From Basidiobolus ranarum (lineage: Eukaryota > Basidiobolomycota > Basidiobolomycetes > Basidiobolales), in assembly GCA_040143965.1 (NCBI GenBank), contig JASJQH010007005.1, positions 1 to 26,781 of the forward strand: a stretch of DNA of 26,781 nucleotides, read 5' to 3'. This document shows, one piece after another, positions 9,850-20,800 of the stretch. Under the pieces are notes generated by a model that made no database searches, was not told where the DNA came from, and saw only the letters and a list, made by a program, of their open reading frames with translations. The stretch's first letter is position 1; the number at the start of each line of letters is the position of its first letter. A program made the position numbers and the translations under genes.

Positions 9850-10426
9850 ATGGTATGTATTTATTGAAATTATCGCCGTCCCAAGACCTATTTTAACTGA
9901 CTACTTATTGACTTAGGCTAACCAACTCACCGAAGAACAAATCGCTGAATTTAAGGAAGCTTTCTCCCTTTTCGATAAAGATGGTGATGGCAGCATCACT
10001 ACCAAGGAGCTCGGTACCGTAATGCGCTCTCTCGGCCAAAACCCCACCGAGGCCGAATTACAAGACATGGTCAGCGAAATTGATGCTGATGGTAATGGCC
10101 AAATTGATTTCACCGAATTTTTGACCCTCATGGCCCGTAAGATGAAGGACACTGATTCCGAGGAAGAGATCAAGGAAGCTTTCAAGGTCTTCGATAAAGA
10201 TGGCAACGGCTTCATCTCTGCCGCTGAACTTCGTCATGTCATGACCAACCTTGGTGAGAAGCTTACTGATGAAGAGGTTGACGAGATGATTCGTGAAGCC
10301 GATGTCGATGGTGATGGTCAAATCAATTACGACGAGTTCGTCAAAATGATGGTATGTACACGACTATAACATTGGATGGTCTTGGTTGTTAACTAACTTT
10401 TTTCATTCATTTAGATGACCAAATAA
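9850..10426 (+). CDS. Calmodulin
   Basis: Three exons: 9850-9852, 9917-10351 and 10415-10426, giving 149 aa, the canonical length. All four EF-hand loops are intact: [36 protein letters not shown] and [12 protein letters not shown], each with Asp or Asn ligands and Glu at position 12. The linker helix is [16 protein letters not shown] and the end is KMMMTK. The first exon is only the ATG and the last is only four codons including the stop; both junctions are phase 0. It is the universal Ca2+ sensor controlling calcineurin, CaM kinases and myosins. The coding sequence is noticeably richer in C at third positions than its surroundings, as expected for a strongly expressed gene. An AATAAA lies about 100 nt after the stop. 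Confidence 0.98.
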
Positions 10427-10959
10427 ATGCCACGATGAACGGTATTTTCATCGAAATATTTATATAAACAAGTCATGCTTCCATACATACTTTCCTGAAT
10501 CTCGCGTACCATTTGGATACTCATAATAAAATACAATCTTCAATTGTCCAATACTGAAGTCACCACAAAGACGTATCTTAATTTCATTGGCCCATTCGAA
10601 TTTGAATTTAGCATTGATGTATCTCTAGAGTTTTAGAACTGATCTGGTATTACGTAGAATGACTTGCCCAATGAATTGACGAATCACCATCGCGAATTGA
10701 TTTAACGATGCTTTGACATTCTAAAGCTACCACAGATGACTAACGATATTTCTATCAGTAGCCAAGAGACTCATAACACGTAGTTAGCTTCTAAAAAATG
10801 ATTTTATTGTGTGAAAATGTTTACATGGATGAAATGATGGACGATGTTAGGCCAAGGGTAAGTAGTATTGAATTGCTAATATTATTCGCCAAGAAAACTA
10901 ATCATCATTGGTGGGCCTGTAGAGTGGATAAAAAACTTATTGCAAGCACGTCTCTATAT
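10427..10959. other. Intergenic between convergent calmodulin and DHAD genes
   Basis: Holds the two 3' UTRs. No gene seen. The 147-codon plus-strand ORF starting at 10798 mostly runs antisense through the DHAD coding sequence and is a shadow. Confidence 0.5.
10525..10530 (+). terminator. Candidate poly(A) signal of calmodulin
   Basis: AATAAA 99 nt after the calmodulin stop, in an AT-rich setting. Position is plausible, but AATAAA is common in this AT-rich window. Confidence 0.35.
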
Positions 10960-13068
10960 TTACTCATCAGTCACACATCCATCGGATGCAGATTTGACAT
11001 TCTTAATATACTTGTGAAGAGTACCGCGAGTAACCTTGAGAGTTGGTGGGGTCCACTTACTACGACGTTCAGCAAACTCTTCGTCACTAATATGGACAGT
11101 CATCTTCTTGGTGTTAGCGTCGATGGTAATCTTATCGCCATTCTCAACAAGAGCAATGGGCCCTCCAACTTGTGCTTCAGGGGTAATGTGACCAATGATG
11201 AAGCCGTGACTGCCACCAGAGAAGCGGCCATCAGTAAGTAAAGCAACATCCTTGCCTAAACCGGCCCCCATAATGGCACTGGTAGGAGTTAACATTTCTG
11301 GCATACCTGGACCACCCTTGGGACCCTCATAACGAATAATAATTACATCACCCTTTTGAATTTCCTTACGCTCAAGGGAGCTCAACATGTCCTCTTCACA
11401 GTTAAAGACACGGGCAGTACCATCGAAATGTAGTCCTTCCTTGCCTGTAATCTTGGCCACAGAACCCTCAGGGGCAAGGTTACCACGCAGAATTTGAAGA
11501 TGGCCAGATGCTTTGATGGGGTTGGAGAGGGGAAGGATGACGTCTTGACCTGCCTTCAAACCAGGAACAACGGACAAGTTTTCCTTCAAGGTTTTTCCAG
11601 TAACTGTCAAGCAATCACCGTGAATTAAGCCTTCTTCCATCAGATATTTAAGGATAGCGGGTGTACCACCGATAGTATGAACATCCTCCATTACGTATTT
11701 TCCGCTTGGCTTCAGATCAGCAATGAATGGTGTTTTATCACTAATTGCCTGGAAATCATCTATGGTCAATTTGACATCGCAAGCTCTTGCAACAGCGATC
11801 AAATGGAGAACAGCGTTGGTTGAGCCACCAAGTGCCATAATTAAAGTGATGGCATTTTCAAAGGCCTCTCTAGTCATAATATCCCTGGGTTTAATATCTT
11901 GCTCCATAAGGTTACGAATGGCAGCGCCAGCCTGGAAACATTCTTCAAGCTTCTCGGGGTATGCTGCAGGAGTTGATGAACTGTAAGGAAGACACATGCC
12001 CATTGCCTCAATAGCACTGGCCACTGAAAAGATAAAATATCATCAGTACAGAAGTTACTTAATTGGGATTCTTGTAGAGAGCGAATTACTTGTATTGGCG
12101 GTATACATTCCTCCACAGGCACCTGGTCCAGGGCAGGAGTTTCTTACAATATCGGAACGTTGCTCTTCGGTGATGGTACCGGCGAGGTATTCACCGTAGC
12201 ACTGGAATGCAGACACGATATCAAGAGAGCCACCACCACAACCAGATTTACCAGGCTTAATGGTACCACCATAGACAACTAATGAGGGACGATTGACACG
12301 CGCCATGGCAATAAGGCAACCAGGCATGTTCTTATCGCAGCCTGTTAATCAAGTTAACATTAGTATAGAGCTACATAAACAGTAAACATAAATTAATCTT
12401 ACCAGGAAGAGAGATGTTGGCATCATACCATTGTCCGTTCATCACTGTTTCAATAGAATCAGCGATGATGTCTCTAGATTGTAGAGAGTATGACATTCCT
12501 CTTGTTCCCATACTAATACCATCACTAACACCAATGGTATTGAAACGATATCCAATGAGACCAGCTTGGGCTACACCATCCTTTACTACTTTGGCCAAGT
12601 CCATAAGATGCATATTACATGGATTTCCTTCGTACCAGCTATAATAAACAAAAATTAAAACGAAATACTTCTCAACGGCCAGGTACTGCTCTACTTACAC
12701 ACTGGAAATACCAACTTGGGCTTTGCTCATATCTTCTGGCTTAAGACCAGTTGCATACACTAAACACAAAAATGGTGAATCTTAAGTAAAAACAGGAGCC
12801 AAGAAAAATAATCGTACACATAGCCTGTGAGGCACCCTGGGATTTGGGCTGAGTAATCTTGGCACTAAATTGATTGATATTTTTGGTCTCTGAAGAGTAA
12901 GCACGAGTGTTCGAAACAACTGTAGGCAGAGCACCACAGGCTCTAAATTCAAAAAAAAAGTTTAATAGGCTTTCTGAAAGTAAACATATATGACGAAACA
13001 AACCTCTTTGCAGTTTGAGAAAGTCTGCAACATTTTGAAGAATTTAGAAGAGAAGTGAGTTGCGACAT
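10960..13068 (-). CDS. ILV3: Dihydroxy-acid dehydratase, mitochondrial (ILV3)
   Basis: Six exons: 13004-13068, 12818-12942, 12699-12759, 12403-12638, 12090-12341 and 10960-12023, giving 600 aa. The enzyme converts 2,3-dihydroxy-isovalerate and 2,3-dihydroxy-3-methylvalerate to the 2-keto acids in valine and isoleucine synthesis. The three iron-sulfur cysteines sit in GNPCNMH (about C91), GCDKNMPG (about C164) and [10 protein letters not shown] (about C238). Other family blocks are [35 protein letters not shown] and TDGRFSGG. The first 45 or so residues are rich in Ser, Leu, Arg and Lys with no acidic residue ([13 protein letters not shown] ... NTRAYSSE), consistent with a mitochondrial presequence. 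Two Gcn4-type sites lie 175 and 370 nt upstream, fitting general amino-acid control. Confidence 0.97.
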
Positions 13069-13241
13069 GACGCAGATACGATAACTACTGCTGGGAATGA
13101 TTGAGAAAAAAGCGGGGATGCGGGCTTTAAGTATTCATTCGGACGGCCAGTTAATATTCGTATTATCCACCATATTATGCAAATCACAATTAATGGAGCT
13201 GATAATCATGAATTCTACCTAAGAAAGGAACTCATGATACT

Positions 13242-13248
13242 TGAGTCA
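13242..13248. promoter_or_regulatory. Gcn4/CPC1-type site TGAGTCA
   Basis: Exact palindromic TGA(C/G)TCA element about 175 nt upstream of the DHAD start codon. In fungi this is the binding site of the bZIP activator of amino-acid biosynthesis genes. Such heptamers also occur by chance about once per 8 kb. Confidence 0.45.
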
Positions 13249-13437
13249 TGTGGCATGAATATTTGTCGAAGCTAATCTGATACTATATGAGGGTTGCCAC
13301 TGTTACTGGGCAGCTCAAACGTTAGTTACATTTCTCTGTACACGCATGGACATACAAGTTAGTCTGTATGTTTTGAAAGCTGGTGAAACAACCGACCGGT
13401 TGAATCTAAGGATTTGGTAAATTTAGTAAGCATTTAG

Positions 13438-13444
13438 TGACTCA
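13438..13444. promoter_or_regulatory. Gcn4/CPC1-type site TGACTCA
   Basis: Second exact copy of the element, about 370 nt upstream of the DHAD start, in the same intergenic region. Two copies within 200 nt strengthen the case for regulation by amino-acid starvation. Confidence 0.4.
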
Positions 13445-14267
13445 CCATGATCACTCTCCAAATGTTCCATGTGATGAAAAATCATATATGGCCACTCAAG
13501 TGATACTAGATTGTGAGCATCCAGTCCCATTGGACTATCGTATAGCGTCAATATGGGTCATTCTCCATCTTTATCTTGATACCAACACGAACCCTAATTC
13601 ATGCACAAAGTATTGGGCGTCAAGTATAAGCTAAGTATCGACATACGTTGACTCCAACTTCAAAACCATTTACTTCAGAGTGACAGGGCTGTGGATTCCT
13701 GTTGATCGCTGTTGTTCTAATTGTACTTATTGGGGATCAAAATTCTTTTTGGGGGGCTCCACAGTTGATAATCAGTTGGTGGCTTGTGTGTAACAAAGCC
13801 AAAGCAGTAGTAAGTTGGAGTTCTGAAATGGACGTTCTGCTTATTATGATCTAGGTAGGTAAACATATATGTTCAAATATGCTTCTACAGCTGCTCACAT
13901 GCACAAGCTTATTCTTGCTTCTACCGTACTATCCAATCCTATCTTCTAGTAATCAAGTCATTCGATGTAAATTAGTGGTATGTGCTTACTTCTCTACAAT
14001 TTGAACCGCTATTACCTACTAATTTCACGAGGATTCTTTCAATCAAAGGGGTCTTGTCAGATAGTGGTGCTTGCCGATAAAAAAATATCTACTTAAACTG
14101 CATATAATAATCGTATGGTGTTTATCTATACTTATTTATGACATCATTTTATCATGTTTGCCTCGTAATTGATGCATATTATTGATAAATTAATCACATT
14201 GTTAACTCCTCTACAAACTGTTAAACTTGCTACCTTTGTAATTGCTCTTACATAGTACATACCGGAC

Positions 14268-15461
14268 ATGGTTTTAGAAACTAAATATTACGATATTCTC
14301 AATATTTCTGTGGATGCCACTGAAACTGACATAAAAAAAGCCTATCGCAAAGGCTCTTTACAATGGCATCCAGACAGAAATTTAGACCGCAAAGAAGAGG
14401 CGGAACAGAGATTCAAATTGTTAGCCGAAGCCTATGAAGTATTAGGAGATGGTATTTATTGGATTTAACGTTATCGTATGAAAGATCCACATTTTAAGTT
14501 TTCTTTAAAGCCGAAAAGCGTGCCATTTACGATCGTTACGGTAAGTATAAAATTCAAAATTTCAAATAAATGCACCGTTTCAAATATGGCTACGTAGGTG
14601 AACAAGGTCTTAAAAATGGCGGCTATCCCTCTGATGATCCTAGCAGAGGTTCAAACTTTTCTGCTGGAGGCTATCCTTCGAATGGCTATAACACTGGGTC
14701 AAGCTTTTCAGCTGGTGGCTTTCAGGTAGTGTTATTAATTTTATGTAATTCTGCAGTGACTCTAACAAATACCTATAATAGTTTCATTCTGCGGAGGATG
14801 TTTTCAATTCTTTTTTCAATGGACAAGATCCGTTTGCAAATTTCTTTGGAGGTTATAAAATTCTCAACTTAAGTTATATATATGTTGTTGCTTTTACTAA
14901 AGAATGATGCATAGGGGGGAATACATTTGGTAGAGATCCCTTCTTTTCGCAACAAATGAGCGGATTTGGAGGAATGAATAACGACTTCTTTGGAAATAGC
15001 TTCAACCCGAACCCAATGAACAATAACTTCCACTTGAATCCAATGAACAATAACTTCCACCCAAATCCAATGAACAATAATTTTAACTCGAATCCGATGA
15101 ACAACTTTAGCCCGAACCCAATGGGTAATAGCTTTCATAACTTTGGATTTGACAACTCCTCAAACTTCGCTTCCTTTGGTAATTTTGGAGCTGTCAATGG
15201 TGGTGGAGTATCCACCTCGACCTCCACTCGTATTGTTAATGGCCAAAGAACGACTGTTATGCGTACCACCGATGCCCAGGTAATGTTTTACGCTTCAAAC
15301 CAAAGTATTTCATCAAGAATAACAGTTGATTTGTTGTAAAAATTCGATAGGGAAATGTCAGAACAACCACAAAATATCCCAATGGACATGTTCAGACAGA
15401 GATAAACGGAGTTATACAGATCGAAGACAATACATCCAGGAAGCCCATTCAAATTGATTGA
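14268..15461 (+). CDS. DNAJB2/6-type J-domain protein with Asn-Pro-Met repeat region
   Basis: Six exons: 14268-14451, 14511-14540, 14598-14725, 14782-14851, 14915-15279 and 15351-15461, giving 295 aa. Residues 5-70 form a J domain ([25 protein letters not shown], the HPD at 34-36, and RAIYDRYG). A Gly/Ser/Tyr-rich stretch follows, then a Phe/Gly-rich segment ([17 protein letters not shown]) like the G/F region of DNAJB6. Residues about 168-205 are nine-residue repeats (NPMNNNFHx). The C-terminal part ([19 protein letters not shown]) matches the Ser/Thr-rich beta region of DNAJB2/6/7/8 proteins. It should be an Hsp70 co-chaperone that stimulates ATPase via HPD. No zinc-finger domain is present, so it is class B. 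Intron 4 begins GTTATA, a weaker donor than the others. Confidence 0.92.
15013..15120 (+). repeat. 27-nt tandem coding repeat in the J-protein
   Basis: Start-to-start spacing of the CCNATGAAC unit is 27, 27, 27 then 24 nt (15013, 15040, 15067, 15094, 15118). Units encode PMNNNFHxN. The first two are nearly identical in DNA, implying recent expansion; the last two are shorter or diverged. Confidence 0.85.
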
Positions 15462-15775
15462 TTATGTATGAGAATGCTTTCATTGAACAGCCCTGATTGT
15501 TAAACAGTAAATTAGATCATTGCAGTATTTCATATATGTATATCTCCTCTGTGTCCCAGCTATCATAACATTTCTTTTCAAGTGCCTGCTACGTTTTGAT
15601 ACCATATTCAACTGACGTGACTAGCAATAAACATAATCTCATAAACGCCACCAGCTGAAAAATAACATCTCTGTGGTGAGCATAAATTCAGATTCCGAAA
15701 AGAATACTTAAGGATAATGAATTGGGTGACAGGACTGAGCTTTGGAGGTATCCAGAAGTAAGATTAATCATGTTT
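15462..15775. other. Intergenic 3' of the J-protein gene
   Basis: J-protein 3' UTR (CAATAAACA near 15625 is a possible poly(A) signal) followed by sequence flanking the pseudogene. No ORF. Confidence 0.4.
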
Positions 15776-16193
15776 AGCTATATAGCCAAAGAACTGGTTC
15801 AAAAGGGTCAACATAATCAGCAAATACGATAAAATTCCTTCATGTACTTGATAAGAGTACTAATTTGGTTAATACCATACTTGACAACAACAGGCTTCCA
15901 GAACTCGACTTTTACACCCTCAACAGTAACTTGAGCTTCGGGATAATATTTGTTCAAAACGTTGCAATTTTGGTAGCAGTATTACGATCGAAATTCTTAA
16001 TAAATCGGCTGGTAGTATGAGGAACATTTCTTTGATGCTGAAGGCGAACATACTCTGACGAGACGTGTCAAATCACACCTGGGTTGAATATTGGCACCAA
16101 TACCCAAGTTCTTGAGAGTATTTTCGAACAAAGGGCTCTTAGTTGTCTTGTTTGATTGCTTCTCCTTCAAACGGTATGGAGTTGGTGTAAATA
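15776..16193 (-). pseudogene. Decayed copy of ribosomal protein eL8 (RPL8/L7a)
   Basis: Reading the minus strand from 16193 in one frame gives YRLKEKQSNK, SPLFENTLKNLGIGANIQP and DLTRLVR, clearly the N-terminal part of eL8. Near 16052 the frame changes (the Trp-Pro codons are missing) and continues as EYVRLQHQRN ... RFIKNFDRNTATKIATF. It shifts again near 15963 to LNKYYPEAQVTVEG and KYGINQISTLIKYMKE, then near 15820 to ADYVDPFEPVLWL. At least three frame changes, in-frame stops and a shortened middle make it non-functional. Synonymous-looking order and wording are preserved, so decay is moderate. No intron is visible and no start codon was found. The active eL8 gene must lie elsewhere. Confidence 0.85.
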
Positions 16194-16618
16194 CTTTATA
16201 CTTTACTTTAGGTTAAGGATGGGTGTGGTATTCTAATCTGATAATTGCCAGAAACCATCACTTTACTTAGCTAAACTTTGTTGTTGTAACTTGAGTAGTT
16301 TCAAATCAAAGAATAAACAAAAAATGTTTGTTAAATTAGTAAATATTTACCAAGTATTCATTCTATCTATCTCATGTTTACTCACGAAATATGTACAATA
16401 GCCATCTTGAAATTTTTTCTTTCTCGGATATTTTTGTCTATTTTTATACATTAACTTGATTAAATTATAGATCAAATCTCTTATTCTATCTAGAAGTTTC
16501 ATAATTGTTTAACATTACGAGGTTTGAAGAGTAATCTACTTGAACAATTATTTTAGCTATAAGTTATTATTCGACTTCGAGAGTTGAATGAACTTTTCTG
16601 GATAACTCTACTTAGACA
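16194..16618. other. AT-rich intergenic upstream of RPB11
   Basis: About 425 nt containing the presumed RPB11 promoter and the missing 5' part of the eL8 pseudogene. No conserved element recognised. Confidence 0.4.
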
Positions 16619-17233
16619 ATGAACGCGCCAGACCGTTTCGAATTATTTATCCTTCCTGAAGGTGTTAAAAAGTAATTATGCTGTTAAATTAGTTTACTCA
16701 CATCACCTGGGGATCTAACATTCTTTCTAGGGTTTCGGTAGAGCCTGATACCAAAATCCCCAATGCAGCAACAATAACAATTCAAAAGGAGGACCATACA
16801 TTGGCCAACATTTTGCGTTTGTAAGTGTACATGGGCAAGTTAAGAAAAGATACAGATTCTCATACGTCAGTTTATTTAGCCAACTCTTGAAAGATCCCCG
16901 AGTGTTGTTTGCTGGATATAAAGCTCCACATCCATTGGAGCATCTTTTTTACTTGAAGATCCAGACCACTCCTGAAACTACCCCAGTTGCTGCTTTGTCA
17001 GATGCTATTAACGAGCTGATCGGTGAATATGGAACCATCAGACAAAGATTTGAGGTACAGCATTCCTTTGTATATTGTGTTGTAAAGGTATTCGTTATTA
17101 ATTCCTCTCATACTTTCTCTAGTACGATTTAACACGTGCTCGCGCTGAACAAGAAGCAAGGACCGCTGGTGGTGCCGATTTTGTTGACATGCACACTGGA
17201 ATGGACACCGAAACTGCTGATTTAGACTTTTAA
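16619..17233 (+). CDS. RPB11: DNA-directed RNA polymerase II subunit RPB11
   Basis: Four exons: 16619-16671, 16731-16820, 16880-17054 and 17123-17233, giving 142 aa. It begins MNAPDRFELFILPEG, nearly identical to the yeast and animal N terminus, followed by PDTKIPNAATITIQKEDHTL, the L-dimerisation motif shared with archaeal RpoL and the bacterial alpha subunit, then VLFAGYKAPHPLEH and IQTT. It pairs with RPB3 as the alpha-like assembly platform of RNA polymerase II in the nucleus. The C-terminal tail (about 25 residues, ending ETADLDF) is acidic and longer than in yeast. The gene is in tandem with the WDR59-like gene, 598 nt upstream of it. Confidence 0.97.
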
Positions 17234-17831
17234 ATTTGATATTTAGTTCGTTGTATAAGACATATAATTACAGTTCCCTAACAATCATTGCGTAGTTACT
17301 GATGTCCATCCTGCTGGGGTTGTTCTGTACGAATTTTGTACTATTCTTCCATAGAGGAATTTGAATAAGCAATTTGTCTACATTTATATCTACTTTTGTT
17401 TGGTATTGATTAACTATAAGCTCATGTAGTAAACTTCATGAGCCATCACTTCTGTTAAGCTTATGTTTATTATTGTAATTTCTTGTGAATGGTAACTGGC
17501 TAGTGCTGTGTGCCTACTGTCAGTACGGTGGATTGAATATGTCTGCTGCGATCAACTATTATTTTCATATGTGCTTACATCCTGTCTTTTGCTAAGGATA
17601 TTAGAGTGTTCATAGTGTTATATACAAACATTTCCACAAAAAATAGCATTGAATATTTAGTGAATGTTGTACATTCCACACATCACGTGGATGCATTTTT
17701 AGCATTATAGTCTCGTACAAATTGAAGAATTCCCAGTCACCTGTTTTTTATTCGTTTACACATAGAATCTGTAATATTGAAGTTTGAAGTAGATTTGTCG
17801 GGAGGAATATACAGAATCGTAGTAGTAAGAA
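17234..17831. other. Intergenic between RPB11 and the WDR59-like gene
   Basis: About 600 nt with no ORF of note. It contains a small inverted repeat at 17420-17443 and TTTCCACAAAAAATAG-type AT-rich sequence near 17632. It should include the RPB11 3' UTR and the promoter of the downstream gene. Confidence 0.4.
17420..17443. repeat. 7-bp inverted repeat (hairpin)
   Basis: GCTCATG (17420-17426) and CATGAGC (17437-17443) flank a 10-nt loop, about 190 nt after the RPB11 stop. It could be a small 3' end structure. Weak evidence of function. Confidence 0.35.
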
Positions 17832-20800
17832 ATGACGGTAGAGGAACTTAAAGCGCATGTGGTTCTAGAAGAACCTCCATATAGACGAAAAAGCTCGTCT
17901 GCGGTATCTTCTTTCTATCAGCAATTATCAATCCGTATTGATGCACCCGTCAGAAACATGTCGATATCTCCGTCGGGTAGGGATATCGTACTTGCCTCGT
18001 GAGTGCTAACTCATCATTTATTTCTTTTTGCACCCACTTAATATTGTGTTACAGACGTGTAGGATTGTACATATTGGATTTGGAAACTCCATATAAACCA
18101 CCCAGAGTCATTCATCATTATTCACGTTGGGATGTTGCGGACGTTATGTGGAATCCACACAATTCTCGAGACACTTGGATTGTTTCTACGGTACTTGACA
18201 CAATTTAAAGGAATAATTTAAATTAGGAAACCCCATTAATCCTACTTGTAAATATAGGCAAACCAAAAAACATTAGTTTGGAATGTGGCTTTATCAGCGC
18301 CAAGATCTATTGAATATGTTCTCCATGGTCACTCACGAGCCATCACAGATGTTTCGTGGTCACCTATTGATCCACAACTCCTTGGAACCTCTTCAATCGA
18401 TACCTTTGTACATATATGGGATTTAAGAACCCCTTCCAGACCTAGTCAGTCATTTTGTGCATGGACAGGTATATAACTCTGAACTTATGTTGGATAACTT
18501 TAGAGAGGTAATAACACAACTTAAACCACAGCCGGAGCCACGCAAATTGATTTCAATCCGAATAATGAATACTTGATCGCTTCTTCGCACGAAACCGAAC
18601 TTAATATCTGGGATTGCAGAGCACGTATTCATATTATTGTTAGAAATTCTATTGTTATTAATCGAATATCGGCATACTATAGAAAGGAACTGAACCAGTG
18701 ATAAAATTTTCTCCTCAAAATAACCGAGTATATGGTATTAATTGGAATACGCACAACCCGAAAGAAATCTTAACATGTGGTCTAGATAAAACCGTCAAGG
18801 TAGGCTTATCAATCGATCAAATGCCATATGTTTGCGATATATCTTCATCTGTTGTAATCAAATATTAGATTTGGAATATTGACGACGCTTCAAAGTGTTA
18901 TGGAACGATAACTACCAATTCACCGATACGTAGAGCACGATTTACGGTTAGTTTTCTGTAACCGGTAACTCATTAAGACAAGGAAGTGTTTCTAATTCTG
19001 TTTACTGCTTAATAGCCCTTTGGTGATGGGATTGTAACAATGCCTCAGCGTGGAGATGCCAACATGTATATGTGGAGTCGTAGTGACCTCACCAAGCCTG
19101 TTTGTACGTTTGAAGGACATACAGACACAATTCGAGAATTTGTATGGCGTATTCGAGGGGAAAAGATGAGCACTAAAGGTAAATCGATGATAACTTCAAC
19201 TAGTACAAGCTCTGACCTTTTGCTCATAATTAAATATGTTTATTAAGATTTTCGAGAGTTCCAACTGGTGAGTTGGTCGAATGACCAGCATTTGAGGTTA
19301 TGGCCTATTGATGACTCTAATTTTGTTGTAAGTAAAGTTAAGCATGTTGATGTAAGGAGTGGACCTTTAGTAATTTCATTCGTTATATAGGCACTAGGCC
19401 ATAAGTCTGCAGTTACTCAACCAGCCTCTCCTATCACTCAAAATGCACAAACAGTTTCTTACAGACAAGGGAATGGACGTGCAAGTTCGGGACATGTCGT
19501 ATCGCCTCCGCTAACATCGTACTTCTCAGGCCATAGCCATGAGCGGAATATTGGCCCTACATTCTCAGTCGTACGCCCTTCTACATTAGCTGCTTTAACT
19601 CGCGGCACCGCTGGATTTTCACCTGGCAATACAAGTACGATACTCCACCGTGAGAGACGTTCCATGTCACCATTGGGATGGATGCAGGGCGTTCGTATGC
19701 TAAAATCTGGCGGTGAGGATAATGAGGTGTTTTCTGGCAACCCGCACAACTTGGCTGAAGAGTTTGCCTGGATATCTAAAAAATATCAAGATATTGTTAA
19801 GTTTGAAAAAATCAACTTATCTAATAGGACCTGCACCCTCACTCTTTATGGTCCTTGGTCGGATAATGGTTCAGCATTCCTGAGAGTAAATATAACGTTC
19901 CCAACCGACTACCCCGATGATACTGCCCCTTTGTTTGACATACAGAAGACAGGAGTATTGCAGGATTCTAGCTTGGCTCACCTTTTAGAGGTATCACCAT
20001 CATGCAAATATGTTAAACACTGACATTACTTTATGAACTCATATTTTTCTATGGCTAGCAATTACAACAAATATCAGTTGCTCACGTACTAAACAAAGCG
20101 CCATGTTTGGATGAATGTATTAATTTCCTCTTGGGAGAGAGCTTCCCAGATGATAGTATGGATAAACTTAACATCGATGATTCTGATGACGAGTCTATAC
20201 AGCATCGTGAAGGTAGAAGATTAGCGTCAGTGATCGCAGACAAAGATGACCAAAATGTCCCGTTTCCACGGATGTGCGGTGCGATTTTTACTGGCAACGG
20301 TATGTACACTTTGTTAGGCATAATGTTTGATGATTTTTTACTGAAATGCAAGTAGACAAACTTGTTTATTTTTTCTCCTCACTGCGCTTACCCAATTTGG
20401 GCACCATGGGATCAAAACCCGGGAAGTCAAAAAGTAGTATGAAATCCTCATATACGTATGTGCATCCGCGTTCCTATGATTCTCTGGAGCAATTTAAAGC
20501 TGTATCGAGGTTGCCAAAGAGAATCACTACTCGCAGGTTGGAGGAAGGTAATTCTCTTGAAGATCAGGATCAAGATGAAGATGAGCTACTCACCATTCCG
20601 TCACTCTTCTTCAAGCCAAAGGTAATGCCTTTGAGAATATCTCCTTATACATTTACATTTTCAATTAAGCGTATGATTCTGATTCTAGAATCTACAACCA
20701 ACAAGAGGAATCTCCGCGGCCGATACTCCTGGTGATGTTGCACTCTATCCAGGTGCGAAACAGCAAAGTTCTGGAAATTTCATAGGTATCATGGATGTCA

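Larger units (their letters stand above)
13069..14267. other. Long divergent intergenic region, DHAD to J-protein
   Basis: About 1.2 kb between two divergent genes. Apart from the two Gcn4-type heptamers I see no gene. The 65-codon ORF at 13437-13634 has no recognisable family. Base composition becomes strongly AT-rich towards the J-protein start. Confidence 0.45.

Noticed and set aside
10798-11241. 147-codon plus-strand ORF
   Set aside because: Most of it is antisense to the DHAD C-terminal coding region, with no recognisable domain.
14869-15138. Two minus-strand ORFs with regular Ile/Val/Trp repeats
   Set aside because: They are reverse-strand readings of the 27-nt repeat in the J-protein exon.
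18687-18799. Possible frameshift in the WDR59-like gene between exons 4 and 5
   Set aside because: Resolved by using the downstream AG at 18685-18686 as acceptor; the frame is then continuous, so this is not a pseudogene.
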